Made by a program: the position numbers and the translations under genes. The notes under the pieces were generated by a model. The model worked only from the letters and a program-made list of their open reading frames with translations, was not told the DNA's origin and ran no database searches. Source: Desulfobulbaceae bacterium (GTDB taxonomy: Bacteria > Desulfobacterota > Desulfobulbia > Desulfobulbales > Desulfocapsaceae). Taken from it: a stretch of DNA of 8,842 nt. The stretch lies in the NCBI GenBank assembly GCA_024643445.1, contig JAHEMX010000118.1, forward strand, positions 1-8,842, in the 5' to 3' direction. This document shows, piece by piece, positions 1 through 7,082 of this stretch; within the stretch, counting starts at the first letter, position 1; each line of letters begins with the position of its first letter.

Positions 1-1
1 A

Positions 2-1336
2 ATGGTGATGATGGGGTCTTTCGTGGCCTCCATTCTGCTGGGGTTTCCGATCTGTTTTACGCTGGTTGCGATGGGTATAGGCTTTGGTTATTACGCCTAT
101 GCTCAGCCGGACTGGATGGCCCATCCGTTCGACAATAATATTTTTGACCTGCTCGTCAATCAGACCTATTCGGTCATGATCAATGACGTTCTCGTCGCTG
201 TTCCGCTCTTTCTCTTTATGGGCTACATCGTCGAGCGGGCAAATATCGTCGGCCGTCTCTTCTACAGCCTCAACATCGCCGCCCGATTTATTCCCGGCGC
301 CATGGCGGTCGCCGCTTTGATGACCTGCGCCATTTTTGCCACGGCGGTCGGCATTGTCGGTGCCGTCGTTACCCTGATGGGCCTGCTGGCCTTCCCGGCC
401 CTGCTGAAGGCCGGTTATGACGAAAAACTGGCGGCCGGTGTGGTGTGTGCAGGAGGTTGTCTCGGTATACTCATTCCACCATCAATCATGCTCATCGTCT
501 ATGGCGCCATATCCGGCGTCTCCGTCGTCAGGCTCTATGCCGGGGCCCTGATTCCCGGATTCATGCTGGCCGGCCTCTATATCATGTATGTCATTATCCG
601 TTCCTGGATCAACCCGAAACTCGCGCCAAAGCCGCCGAAAGAACAGACCGATATACCGCTCAGAGAACTGGTGATGATGCTGATAACCTCGGTATTTCCG
701 CTGACCATCCTGATTCTTTCGGTACTCGGCTCCATCCTCTTTGGCCTGGCAACGCCGTCAGAAGCGGCATCGGTCGGCGCCTTCGGCAGTATCCTGCTGG
801 CAGCCGGTTACAAGGAACTGACCTGGCTCCGATTGAGGGACTCCGTCTATCTGACCGTCAGGACATCGGCCATGGTCTGCTGGCTTTTCGTCGGCTCCTG
901 GACATTTTCATCGGTGTTTTCCTATCTCGGCGGCCACATGGTCATCGAGGAGTTCGTCAACCACCTCAACCTGTCACCTCTGCTCTTTCTTGTCATGGCC
1001 CAGTTCATCATCTTCCTGTTGGGCTGGCCGCTGGAATGGAGCGAGATCATTATCATTTTCGTTCCGATATTCCTGCCGTTGCTGGATAAATTCCATGTCG
1101 ATCCGCTCTTTTTCGGCATCCTGGTAGCCTTTAACCTGCAGACATCCTTTTTGACTCCGCCCATGGCGATGTCATGTTATTACCTGAAAGGTATCGCGCC
1201 GCCCCATATCCAGCTGACCACGATTTTCAAGGGGTCCATGCCGTTTCTCGCCATGGTGCTGATCGCCATGGTTATCCTCTACAACTTCCCGATCATTACG
1301 ACGTATCTGCCGGAACTCGTCTATGGTCACAACTGA
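2..1336 (+). CDS. TRAP transporter large permease (DctM family, FcbT3-like), probably 5'-partial
   Basis: Large membrane subunit of a tripartite ATP-independent periplasmic (TRAP) transporter, which carries substrate across the inner membrane using an ion gradient together with a small permease (DctQ) and a periplasmic binding protein. The 444 visible residues are hydrophobic throughout and hold family motifs: GCLGILIPPS near 152-161 followed by IVYGAISGVSVVRLYAGALIPG, FGLATPSEAASVGAFG at 247-262, and FLTPPMAMSCYYLKG at 383-397. A loop rich in Lys and Pro lies near 205-216. The C-terminal 'TPPMAMSCYYLKGIAPPH' style recalls the FcbT3/COG4664 subgroup (from memory), whose members are linked to aromatic and other carboxylates; the substrate here is unknown. 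The first ATG is at base 2, so no ribosome site is visible, and family members usually have about ten more residues before this point. The true start is probably upstream of the window. The partner genes would also lie upstream. The amidase gene follows after 25 nt. Confidence 0.93.
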   Translation: MVMMGSFVASILLGFPICFTLVAMGIGFGYYAYAQPDWMAHPFDNNIFDLLVNQTYSVMINDVLVAVPLFLFMGYIVERANIVGRLFYSLNIAARFIPGAMAVAALMTCAIFATAVGIVGAVVTLMGLLAFPALLKAGYDEKLAAGVVCAGGCLGILIPPSIMLIVYGAISGVSVVRLYAGALIPGFMLAGLYIMYVIIRSWINPKLAPKPPKEQTDIPLRELVMMLITSVFPLTILILSVLGSILFGLATPSEAASVGAFGSILLAAGYKELTWLRLRDSVYLTVRTSAMVCWLFVGSWTFSSVFSYLGGHMVIEEFVNHLNLSPLLFLVMAQFIIFLLGWPLEWSEIIIIFVPIFLPLLDKFHVDPLFFGILVAFNLQTSFLTPPMAMSCYYLKGIAPPHIQLTTIFKGSMPFLAMVLIAMVILYNFPIITTYLPELVYGHN

Positions 1337-1361
1337 TCGGGGAACGAGACGAGAGAAAGCT

Positions 1362-2687
1362 ATGGAATTGGCATTGATGGGAGCAGCCCGGGCCGCCGCG
1401 GAAATTCGTGACGGCCGGATAACATCGGAAGAGCTGGTTGCCGCCTGTCTCAAGCGGATAGACAGCCTGGAAGAGCAGGTTCAGGCCTGGACCTATCTCG
1501 ATGCCGAACTGGCTCTTGCCCAGGCACGGTCTGCGGATCAGGCTCTGCAGGCCGGAGCGGCGCTGGGACCGCTGCACGGGGTACCGGTTGGTGTCAAGGA
1601 CATCCTGGATACCGCGGATATGCCGACGGAAGACGGGACGGTATTGCATGGCGGGCGACAACCGCAGATGGATTGCACGGTTGTCGCAAAACTCCGGGAG
1701 GCCGGTGCCGTGATCCTCGGCAAAACGGTAACCACGGAACTGGCCGTCTATTCGCCGGGAAAGACGAGGAACCCCCACGATCCAGCCCGGACGCCGGGTG
1801 GATCTTCAAGTGGTTCCGCTGCGGCTGTGGCCTCGGGGATGGTGCCGGTCGCTGTCGGCACCCAGACCAACGGTTCGGTAATCAGACCGGCCTCCTTTTG
1901 CGGGGTGTATGGCTATAAGCCGACCTTCGGCCTGGTTTCCCGTCACCATGTTCTGCAGCAGTCAAGACCGCTGGACCAGATCGGCGTGTTTGCCCGGAGT
2001 GTTGAGGATGCGGCCCTGATCGGTGAGGCGATCATGGGTTTTGATGCTCATGATCCCGATACCAGGCCCCGGGCCAAGGCACCTCTTTTCCGGGTTCAGG
2101 CTGAAGAGCCCCCGGTGCCGCCAAGGCTGGCCTTTGTCAGAACACCGGTCTGGGACAGGGCCGATAATGCTACTCAGGACGCTTTTGCAGAACTGGTTGA
2201 AGCGCTCGGGGATAACGCCCATGAGACTGAGCTCCCCGCAATGTTCAATGGGGCGCACGAACAGCACCGGATTATCATGGAGGCCGATCTGGCCCGCAGT
2301 TTTGAGCGCGAACATCTTGAAGGACGGGAAAAGCTCAGTCCGGTATTGCTGGAGATGCTCGACAGAGGTCGCGAGATCAAGGCCCTCGATTATAATAACG
2401 CCGTTACCGGGGTTGCATCCCTCTATGGAGGGTTTGACAAACTGTTTGCCTGGCATGATGTTATTATCACGCCGGCAACCATCGGTGAAGCTCCCCTGGG
2501 CCTTGAAGCGACGGGAAGCCCCATTTTTTGCACCATCTGGACGCTCTGTGGAATGCCAGCGATAACCCTGCCGCTTTTACAGGGAGAACACGGCATGCCT
2601 CTCGGCGTGCAGCTGGTCGGCCCCAGGGGTGACGATGCCAGGCTCTTGCGTACCGCACGCTGGCTGGTGAATGAGATCAGCCGATAA
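1362..2687 (+). CDS. Amidase-signature (AS) family amidase
   Basis: Hydrolase of the amidase-signature family (GatA/FAAH-like fold, EC 3.5.1.-), which cleaves an amide to a carboxylic acid and ammonia or an amine. The 441 residues carry the full Ser-cisSer-Lys triad: Lys79 in GVPVGVKD, Ser148 in TPGGSSSGSA, and nucleophile Ser172 in GTQTNGSVIRPASFCG. The 24-residue spacing between the two serines matches the family. No signal peptide is visible, so it should be cytoplasmic. An in-frame ATG at 1323 overlaps the permease gene, but I chose 1362 because GAGAGAAAG (1351-1359) precedes it and MELALMGAARAAAEIRDGRI is a normal N-terminus for the family. It is unlikely to be GatA of the tRNA amidotransferase, since no gatB or gatC is nearby and the neighbours are transport and catabolic genes. 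It lacks the C-terminal extension of allophanate hydrolases. The substrate is unknown; the adjacent TRAP permease suggests an imported amide or an acid-amide intermediate. Confidence 0.92.
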   Translation: MELALMGAARAAAEIRDGRITSEELVAACLKRIDSLEEQVQAWTYLDAELALAQARSADQALQAGAALGPLHGVPVGVKDILDTADMPTEDGTVLHGGRQPQMDCTVVAKLREAGAVILGKTVTTELAVYSPGKTRNPHDPARTPGGSSSGSAAAVASGMVPVAVGTQTNGSVIRPASFCGVYGYKPTFGLVSRHHVLQQSRPLDQIGVFARSVEDAALIGEAIMGFDAHDPDTRPRAKAPLFRVQAEEPPVPPRLAFVRTPVWDRADNATQDAFAELVEALGDNAHETELPAMFNGAHEQHRIIMEADLARSFEREHLEGREKLSPVLLEMLDRGREIKALDYNNAVTGVASLYGGFDKLFAWHDVIITPATIGEAPLGLEATGSPIFCTIWTLCGMPAITLPLLQGEHGMPLGVQLVGPRGDDARLLRTARWLVNEISR

Positions 2688-2744
2688 GTCGTTACGAAGA
2701 AGGAATGATTTAAAACAAACGAGGGAAAAGGAGCAACGTACATT

Positions 2745-2915
2745 ATGAGTAATAAGATCGCTGGAGCAATAGCTGTTCTGATGGCCATGACCTATCTGCT
2801 CTATTATGCTTTTAGACTTGAGGCCGTGGTACTCTGGCTCATTATCCTTGCCAACCTCAGCGCTCTTCTCTATGACTATTACAAGTCAATTACCAAGGGT
2901 GAGGATAATATCTAG
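2745..2915 (+). CDS. Small hydrophobic membrane protein, 56 aa, unknown function
   Basis: A short ORF with a good ribosome site (AAGGAG at 2728-2733, 11 nt before the ATG). The product starts MSNKIAGAIAVLMAMTYLLY and ends KSITKGEDNI. It contains two hydrophobic stretches, at about residues 5-23 and 27-43, separated by a short Arg-Leu-Glu turn, followed by a charged tail. This predicts a hairpin of two membrane helices with a polar C-terminus. It lies 57 nt after the amidase and 54 nt before the dehydrogenase on the same strand, so it is probably part of the same transcript. It is too short to be the TRAP small permease DctQ, which is about three times longer with four helices. I do not recognise the family. 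The strong ribosome site and the clear membrane pattern make it likely to be real. Confidence 0.72.
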   Translation: MSNKIAGAIAVLMAMTYLLYYAFRLEAVVLWLIILANLSALLYDYYKSITKGEDNI

Positions 2916-2969
2916 AAGGGTCCGCCTGGCGGCGCACCGTTCACATAAGAGATCAGTGGAGGAACATCG

Positions 2970-3929
2970 ATGAAACCAAGAGTCCTGGTGACACGAAAAT
3001 TGCCGGATGCCGTCGAGGCGCGTCTGAGGCGGGACTATGAGGCGATATTGAATCCCACTGATACACTGTATACAAGTGAAGAGATTATAAAAAAAGCAGT
3101 TGGCATGGCCGCCATCCTGCCCTGCCATACAGAAAAGTTCACCGCGGAGGTCATTGCCCGTCTGCCTGAATGTGTCAAAATTATCGCCAATTTTTCGGTC
3201 GGTTACGACCACGTGGATGTTGATGCGGCCAAAAAACGCGGTCTGATCGTAACGAATACCCCCGATGTCCTCTCCGATGCCACTGCCGAACTGACCATGA
3301 TGCTGATGCTTGGTGCGGCTCGGCGGGCCAGTGAGGGTGAGCGGCTGGTTCGCACCAGGCAGTGGAAGGACTGGAGTCCGAGTTTCATGGTCGGTGTCCA
3401 GGTGACTGGCAAGCGTCTCGGTATCCTCGGCTTTGGTCGCGTCGGTCAGGTCGTGGCCGAGCGGGCCCGCGGCTTTGACATGGAAATCCATTATCATAAC
3501 AGGCGGCGGGTCGCTCCTGAGCTCGAAAAAGGGGCAATCTATCATGCAACCCCGGAGGAGCTGATGGTGCATTGCGACTTTCTCGCCCTGCACTGCGTTG
3601 CCTCACCGGAGACGAACGGGTTGCTCAATGCAGAGCGCATCGCCCTGCTACCCGACGGCGCGGTCGTGGTCAATGCCAGCCGGGGCAGCGTCATTGATGA
3701 AGATGCCCTGATTGCAGCGCTGCGATCAGGAAAGCTCTATGCGGCGGGCCTTGACGTTTTTATCAATGAACCGGCTATCCGGCCCGAATTCCGGGAATTG
3801 ACCAATGTCTTTTTGATGCCGCATATCGGCAGCGCAACCCGTGAGACCCGAGACGGCATGGGCTTTCGCGCACTCGATAACCTGGACGCTTTTTTTGCCG
3901 GCAAGGCGCCGGGTGACCGGGTTGCCTGA
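2970..3929 (+). CDS. D-isomer-specific 2-hydroxyacid dehydrogenase (glyoxylate/hydroxypyruvate reductase-like)
   Basis: NAD(P)-dependent oxidoreductase interconverting a 2-oxo acid and its D-2-hydroxy acid (glyoxylate, hydroxypyruvate or similar). The 319 residues are the normal family length. The N-terminal part has the substrate-loop signature NFSVGYDHVDVDAA (74-87). The Rossmann motif GILGFGRVGQ contains GxGxxG at 154-159. The catalytic Arg238 (NASRGSVID), Glu267 (NEP) and His285 (PHIGSAT) are all present. After the second Rossmann strand the sequence is YHNRRR (Arg178-180) rather than an acidic residue, which favours NADP(H) over NAD(H); this is inference. The start is supported by TGGAGGA at 2957-2963. 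It is the last gene of the + strand operon and ends 27 nt before the convergent thiY stop codon. In context it could process a 2-hydroxy or 2-oxo acid imported by the TRAP system or released by the amidase. Phosphoglycerate dehydrogenase is unlikely because no ACT or regulatory domain is present. Confidence 0.93.
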   Translation: MKPRVLVTRKLPDAVEARLRRDYEAILNPTDTLYTSEEIIKKAVGMAAILPCHTEKFTAEVIARLPECVKIIANFSVGYDHVDVDAAKKRGLIVTNTPDVLSDATAELTMMLMLGAARRASEGERLVRTRQWKDWSPSFMVGVQVTGKRLGILGFGRVGQVVAERARGFDMEIHYHNRRRVAPELEKGAIYHATPEELMVHCDFLALHCVASPETNGLLNAERIALLPDGAVVVNASRGSVIDEDALIAALRSGKLYAAGLDVFINEPAIRPEFRELTNVFLMPHIGSATRETRDGMGFRALDNLDAFFAGKAPGDRVA

Positions 3930-3956
3930 TTGCACCGCTCGTTCTACAAAAATCTC

Positions 3957-4907
3957 CTAAGGTAGTTCCACCGCCCAGCTTTCCAGGGGAGGGATATCCC
4001 GGACGATTTGCTGGTCTTTAAGAAAGGATGCAAAGCGCAGGTAACGATTCCTGTCCAGTGCTCCCGGCCGCAGCGCAAAACGCGGCAGGGTGTCGCGCCA
4101 GGCCCGGCGATTGAGCTCGTCATCAAGTGTTTTCCGCTCACCGGCAACGAAAAGCTTCCAGCTCGCTTCCGGGTGATTCACCAGGAACTGGACACCCTCC
4201 TCCAGAGCATCGACAAAACGTCTCAGCTTCTTTTCGGCAACAGCATTCCTGTTTGCCACCACAATGAGCTCATCATAAGCGGGGATGCACCATTCCTCGA
4301 CATAAAAAGCACGGCCCGGCCGCTTCTCGATGTCCATCTGGTTCAACTCGAAATTCCGGAAAGCTCCGATGACGCCGTCGGCCTTGCCGGTAAAGAGTGA
4401 GGGTGCGAGTGAGAAATTGACGTTGATCAGGGTCACATCGGAAAGGCTGACCCCTTCCTTTTCCAGCATCACCTTGAGCAGAGCCGTTTCAAAACCGCCG
4501 ATGGAGTAACCGATGGTCCTGCCCTTGAGATCGCCAATACTCCTGATGTCCCCATCGGCAAGGACGACGAGACAGTTAAGGGGCGTAGCAATAAGGGTGG
4601 CAATACGCACCAGCGGTAATCCCTGGTCAACCTGCATCTGGTGCTGATGCTGGTAGGAAATGGCGATGTCAGCCTTGCCGGCGGCGACGAGTTTGGGCGG
4701 ATCGTTTGGATTTGACGGGGCGATGAGTTCGACATCAAGACCCTTGGCCTTGAAAAAGCCCTTTTCAAGAGCGACAAAGAGCGGGGCATGGTCCGGGTTG
4801 ACAAACCAGTCGAGCAGGACGGTGATCTTCTCTGTAGCACGAGCTCCTGAGACCGTTGAAAGAAGAAGCAGGAGGGCGATACAGAGGATGTCAGATTTTT
4901 TTTTCAT
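3957..4907 (-). CDS. thiY: ThiY: periplasmic thiamine-pyrimidine precursor binding protein (NMT1/THI5-like)
   Basis: Substrate-binding component of the ThiXYZ ABC importer, which in characterised relatives binds formylaminopyrimidine (FAMP) or a related HMP precursor. It has 316 residues. The N-terminus is a signal peptide (MKKK, a hydrophobic run to about residue 19, and a possible cleavage site after ARA at 22-24). Family motifs follow: DWFVNPDHAPLFVA (33-46), PPKLVAAGKADIAISYQ (70-86), TPLNCLVVL (108-116), GYSIGGFE (133-140), INVNFSLAPSL (161-171), GAFRNFELNQM (181-191) and YDELIVVANR (211-220). This pattern is typical of ThiY-type proteins and not of sulfonate-binding SsuA. The start codon overlaps the thiX stop by 4 nt (ATGA, 4904-4907), with AAGGAA just upstream, so translation is probably coupled. 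It is the last gene of the riboswitch-controlled operon. The exact ligand (FAMP, HMP or an aminopyrimidine) cannot be read from the sequence. Confidence 0.9.
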   Translation of the reverse strand: MKKKSDILCIALLLLLSTVSGARATEKITVLLDWFVNPDHAPLFVALEKGFFKAKGLDVELIAPSNPNDPPKLVAAGKADIAISYQHQHQMQVDQGLPLVRIATLIATPLNCLVVLADGDIRSIGDLKGRTIGYSIGGFETALLKVMLEKEGVSLSDVTLINVNFSLAPSLFTGKADGVIGAFRNFELNQMDIEKRPGRAFYVEEWCIPAYDELIVVANRNAVAEKKLRRFVDALEEGVQFLVNHPEASWKLFVAGERKTLDDELNRRAWRDTLPRFALRPGALDRNRYLRFASFLKDQQIVRDIPPLESWAVELP

Positions 4908-5656
4908 GGTGTAATTCCTTTTGTGCTTTCCCAGTAAATAAGCTTGTCGAGCAGGTAATCGACGGAAAAATATACCAGCAGAGAGACGATCGAGAGCAGG
5001 GCAAGCGCCGCAAACATCACGTCAATCTGCATCCGGGCATTGGCGTGCAGCATATAGAAGCCAAGCCCCGAACTGGATCCCACCCATTCGCCGACAACAG
5101 CGCCGATCGGGGCGACCGCAGTGGCAACCCGCAACCCTGAACCGAAGGCAGGGAGTGCCGAAGGGATGATGATATAGCGCAGGATGCGCACGGGATGGCC
5201 ACCCATGATGCGGGCAAGTTCAAGGAGATCGGGTTCTGCGCGACGCATGCCCTGGTAAAAGGAAGCGGTTACCGGGAAAAAGATAATCAGCACGGCCATG
5301 GCGACCTTTGAGGCCATGCCGTATCCGAACCACAGCACGAGAATGGGAGCCAGGGCAAAAACAGGAATGGCCTGGCTTATCACCAGTACCGGCAGCATCC
5401 AGCGTTTCAGCAGCGGCGAGATAATCATGGTCAGTGCGCATGAACTGCCGAGCAGTGTTCCGAGGAACAGGCCAAGAACTATTTCGCTGAAAGTGGTCTT
5501 CAGGTGCAGTAAAAGGGTCGGAAAATGTTCATAAAAGGCGAGCGCGACGGGAAGGGGACCGGGCAGGATATAGCGGGGAACCCCGGTCAGAAGTACCAGG
5601 GCCTGCCAGAGCAGGGCAAGGCCGGCTCCAATAATGATAAGGCGCCAGAATGTCAT
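4904..5656 (-). CDS. thiX: ThiX: ABC transporter permease for thiamine pyrimidine precursor
   Basis: Inner-membrane permease (BPD_transp_1/SsuC-TauC-like fold) of the ThiXYZ importer. The 250 residues show about six hydrophobic segments: residues 5-24, 58-80, 88-110, 116-133, a segment around 175-190, and 213-235. The conserved segment IPVFALAPILVLWFGYG lies at 97-113. The cytoplasmic EAA loop that docks on the ATPase is recognisable at about 141-165 (EPDLLELARIMGGHPVRILR followed by YIIIP). The length is normal for the family. Its start overlaps the thiZ stop by 4 nt (ATGA, 5653-5656), and its stop overlaps the thiY start in the same way, so the three transporter subunits should be made in coupled amounts. 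On sequence alone it could be a nitrate/sulfonate/taurine-type permease. The thiamine assignment rests on the ThiY-type binding protein next to it, thiM and thiE upstream, and the TPP riboswitch. Confidence 0.88.
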   Translation of the reverse strand: MTFWRLIIIGAGLALLWQALVLLTGVPRYILPGPLPVALAFYEHFPTLLLHLKTTFSEIVLGLFLGTLLGSSCALTMIISPLLKRWMLPVLVISQAIPVFALAPILVLWFGYGMASKVAMAVLIIFFPVTASFYQGMRRAEPDLLELARIMGGHPVRILRYIIIPSALPAFGSGLRVATAVAPIGAVVGEWVGSSSGLGFYMLHANARMQIDVMFAALALLSIVSLLVYFSVDYLLDKLIYWESTKGITP

Positions 5657-6393
5657 GAGATTCCCTCATCGAGGAGCTCGGCCAGCAGGGGGCCATAATG
5701 TTTGACAACCTCGGCGGCTTCAGGTGAGCGAGGCGGCTGGCCCTGCAGGAAGATATCCGCTTTTATTCGTGCCGGAGCCCCGTCCAGGACGATGATCCGG
5801 TGAGCCATGCGCAGCGCTTCCATGACATCGTGGGTGACGAGCAGCACAGTTGCCCCGGCGGTCATCCGGGAAGAGAGATTCTGGAGTTTCAGCCTGGTAA
5901 GGGAGTCAAGGGCTGAAAAGGGTTCATCCATCAACAGTATCGGGCGGTCCTCCATGAGCGTCCGCAGCAGCGCACCACGCTGACGCATGCCCCCGGAGAG
6001 CGCTCCCGGCAGGGAGCTCTCATATCCCTGGAGACCGGCTTCGGCAAGCAATAGTTTGGCCTGGTGCCGGAGCTCTTCGGTTAGTTCATTGCGCAGCTTA
6101 AAACCGAGCAGGACATTATCCAGGAGATTCAGCCAGGGCAGGAGCAGATCATTCTGCCCCATCCAGGCACAGCAGTGAGACCGACGGGGCTGTGGAACGA
6201 AGGTCATGCTCCCTTCGGTGACAAAGTCCTGCGAGCCTGAAAGCAGCCGCAGCAGGGTCGATTTACCGCAGCCGCTCGGACCGAGAACACAGGTGCATTT
6301 CCCCGCTTCGGCGGTAAAGGTGAGGTCATTGAAAAGCTCTGTTCCGTCATTGAACCGAAGACAGAGTCCATCCATTTGAATCGCCGGTATCAT
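5653..6393 (-). CDS. thiZ: ThiZ: ABC transporter ATP-binding protein
   Basis: Cytoplasmic ATPase that powers the ThiXYZ importer. The 246 residues carry a complete ATP-binding cassette: Walker A GPSGCGKST (38-46), Q-loop Gln80 (MGQNDLLLPW), signature LSGGMRQR (132-139), Walker B ILLMDEP (152-158), D-loop SALD (160-163) and switch His188 (VTHD). The Q-loop region and short C-terminus are typical of the SsuB/TauB/ThiZ group. An in-frame ATG at 6441 would overlap thiE by 35 nt. I chose the ATG at 6393 (MIPAIQMDGLCLRF), 13 nt after the thiE stop, because ABC proteins of this type begin a few residues before the first strand. The ribosome site there is weak (GAGCAG), so translation may depend on coupling to thiE. 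ATG 6375 is a further possible start. The gene overlaps thiX by 4 nt. Confidence 0.88.
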   Translation of the reverse strand: MIPAIQMDGLCLRFNDGTELFNDLTFTAEAGKCTCVLGPSGCGKSTLLRLLSGSQDFVTEGSMTFVPQPRRSHCCAWMGQNDLLLPWLNLLDNVLLGFKLRNELTEELRHQAKLLLAEAGLQGYESSLPGALSGGMRQRGALLRTLMEDRPILLMDEPFSALDSLTRLKLQNLSSRMTAGATVLLVTHDVMEALRMAHRIIVLDGAPARIKADIFLQGQPPRSPEAAEVVKHYGPLLAELLDEGIS

Positions 6394-6406
6394 TACTTTG
6401 CGCTGC

Positions 6407-7072
6407 TCACTTTTTGCGCCTGGTTCCCAGCGCGTTCTCACAGATCTGTCTCAACTCGCCGGCAGCGTGCTGGGGATCATCGGCAGAAACAATTGCTGAG
6501 ACGACGGCGATACCATCAGCACCGGCTGAAATAACGGAGGCTGCATTTTCCCGATTAATGCCTCCTATGCCGACTATCGGCATTTTCACTGCCGAACGGA
6601 TCAGTTTCACCCCCGTGAGGCCAAGCGGGCAAGCGGTGTCTGTTTTGGTACCGCTCTGGAAAACAGGGCTGATACCGATGTAGTCTGCTCCCTCCCATTC
6701 GGCACGGATGGCATCCTCCAGGGATTCGGCGGAAATACCGATAATAAAACCGGCAGGTACCAGTTTTCTGGCGTCTCTGATCTCCATATCGTCCTGGCCG
6801 AGGTGCACGCCGTCGGCCTCAATGGCAAGAGCGATATCGAGCCGGTCGTTTATAATGAGCGGGATATTCATGGACTGCAGGGTGCTCCTGAGTGATCGCG
6901 CCAAATCGATAAATTGCCGCGTAGAACACTGTTTCTCACGCAGTTGCACGCAACTGACCCCTCCGGCAACAGCGGCTCTGACGATATCGTTAAGACCGCG
7001 GCCTTTTGCCAGAGTGCGGTCGGTCACCAGGTAAAGGGTGAGGTCAAGATTGTCTGCCGGTTTGTCACTCAT
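6407..7072 (-). CDS. thiE: Thiamine-phosphate synthase ThiE
   Basis: Joins HMP-pyrophosphate to thiazole phosphate to give thiamine monophosphate and pyrophosphate (EC 2.5.1.3), in the cytoplasm. It is a TIM-barrel protein of 221 residues, normal for the family. From this start, visible motifs are LYLVTDR (13-19), CVQLREK (41-47), INDR (74-77), DGVHLGQDD (87-95), GISPVFQSGTK (133-143), GIGGI (168-172) and GADGIAVVSAI (185-195). These cover the pyrophosphate-binding and catalytic loops, so it should be active. I chose ATG 7072 because AGGA lies 8 nt upstream. The ATG at 7081, one base after the thiM stop, is nearly as good and would add three residues. It is a single-domain enzyme, not a ThiD-ThiE fusion. 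It sits between thiM and the transporter genes under TPP control. Confidence 0.95.
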   Translation of the reverse strand: MSDKPADNLDLTLYLVTDRTLAKGRGLNDIVRAAVAGGVSCVQLREKQCSTRQFIDLARSLRSTLQSMNIPLIINDRLDIALAIEADGVHLGQDDMEIRDARKLVPAGFIIGISAESLEDAIRAEWEGADYIGISPVFQSGTKTDTACPLGLTGVKLIRSAVKMPIVGIGGINRENAASVISAGADGIAVVSAIVSADDPQHAAGELRQICENALGTRRKK

Positions 7073-7082
7073 GCTGAGCATC

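Noticed and set aside
445..1089. A 214-codon open frame within the permease gene, and similar long shadow frames opposite the amidase, dehydrogenase and thiY.
   Set aside because: They are Arg/His/Pro-rich translations of alternative frames with no family motifs, and they overlap genes with strong family signatures.
1323..1361. Upstream ATG for the amidase overlapping the permease end.
   Set aside because: It would add 13 residues unlike the family N-terminus and has no ribosome site, whereas 1362 has a purine-rich site and a family-like start.
1362..2687. Idea that the amidase deformylates the FAMP imported by ThiXYZ, replacing the missing deformylase.
   Set aside because: It is in a different, convergent operon with no TPP control and is from a different enzyme family than known FAMP deformylases. 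Context favours the TRAP pathway.
2916..2940. GC-rich palindrome CCGCCTGGCGG between the small membrane protein and the dehydrogenase.
   Set aside because: The stem leaves almost no loop and is not followed by a T-run. It may be chance or a weak mRNA hairpin.
3900..3926. Possible bidirectional terminator hairpin (GGCAA with TTGCC, inner CCGG-GTGA-CCGG) at the end of the dehydrogenase gene, between the convergent operons.
   Set aside because: It lies inside the coding sequence and no U-tract follows on either strand in the right place. The 27-nt gap at 3930-3956 has no stem-loop either, so no terminator is called.
3957..5656. Alternative reading of the ABC genes as a nitrate/sulfonate/taurine importer.
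   Set aside because: The binding protein has the ThiY/NMT1 motifs (DWFVNPDHAPLF, GAFRNFELNQM), and the genes follow thiM-thiE under a TPP riboswitch.
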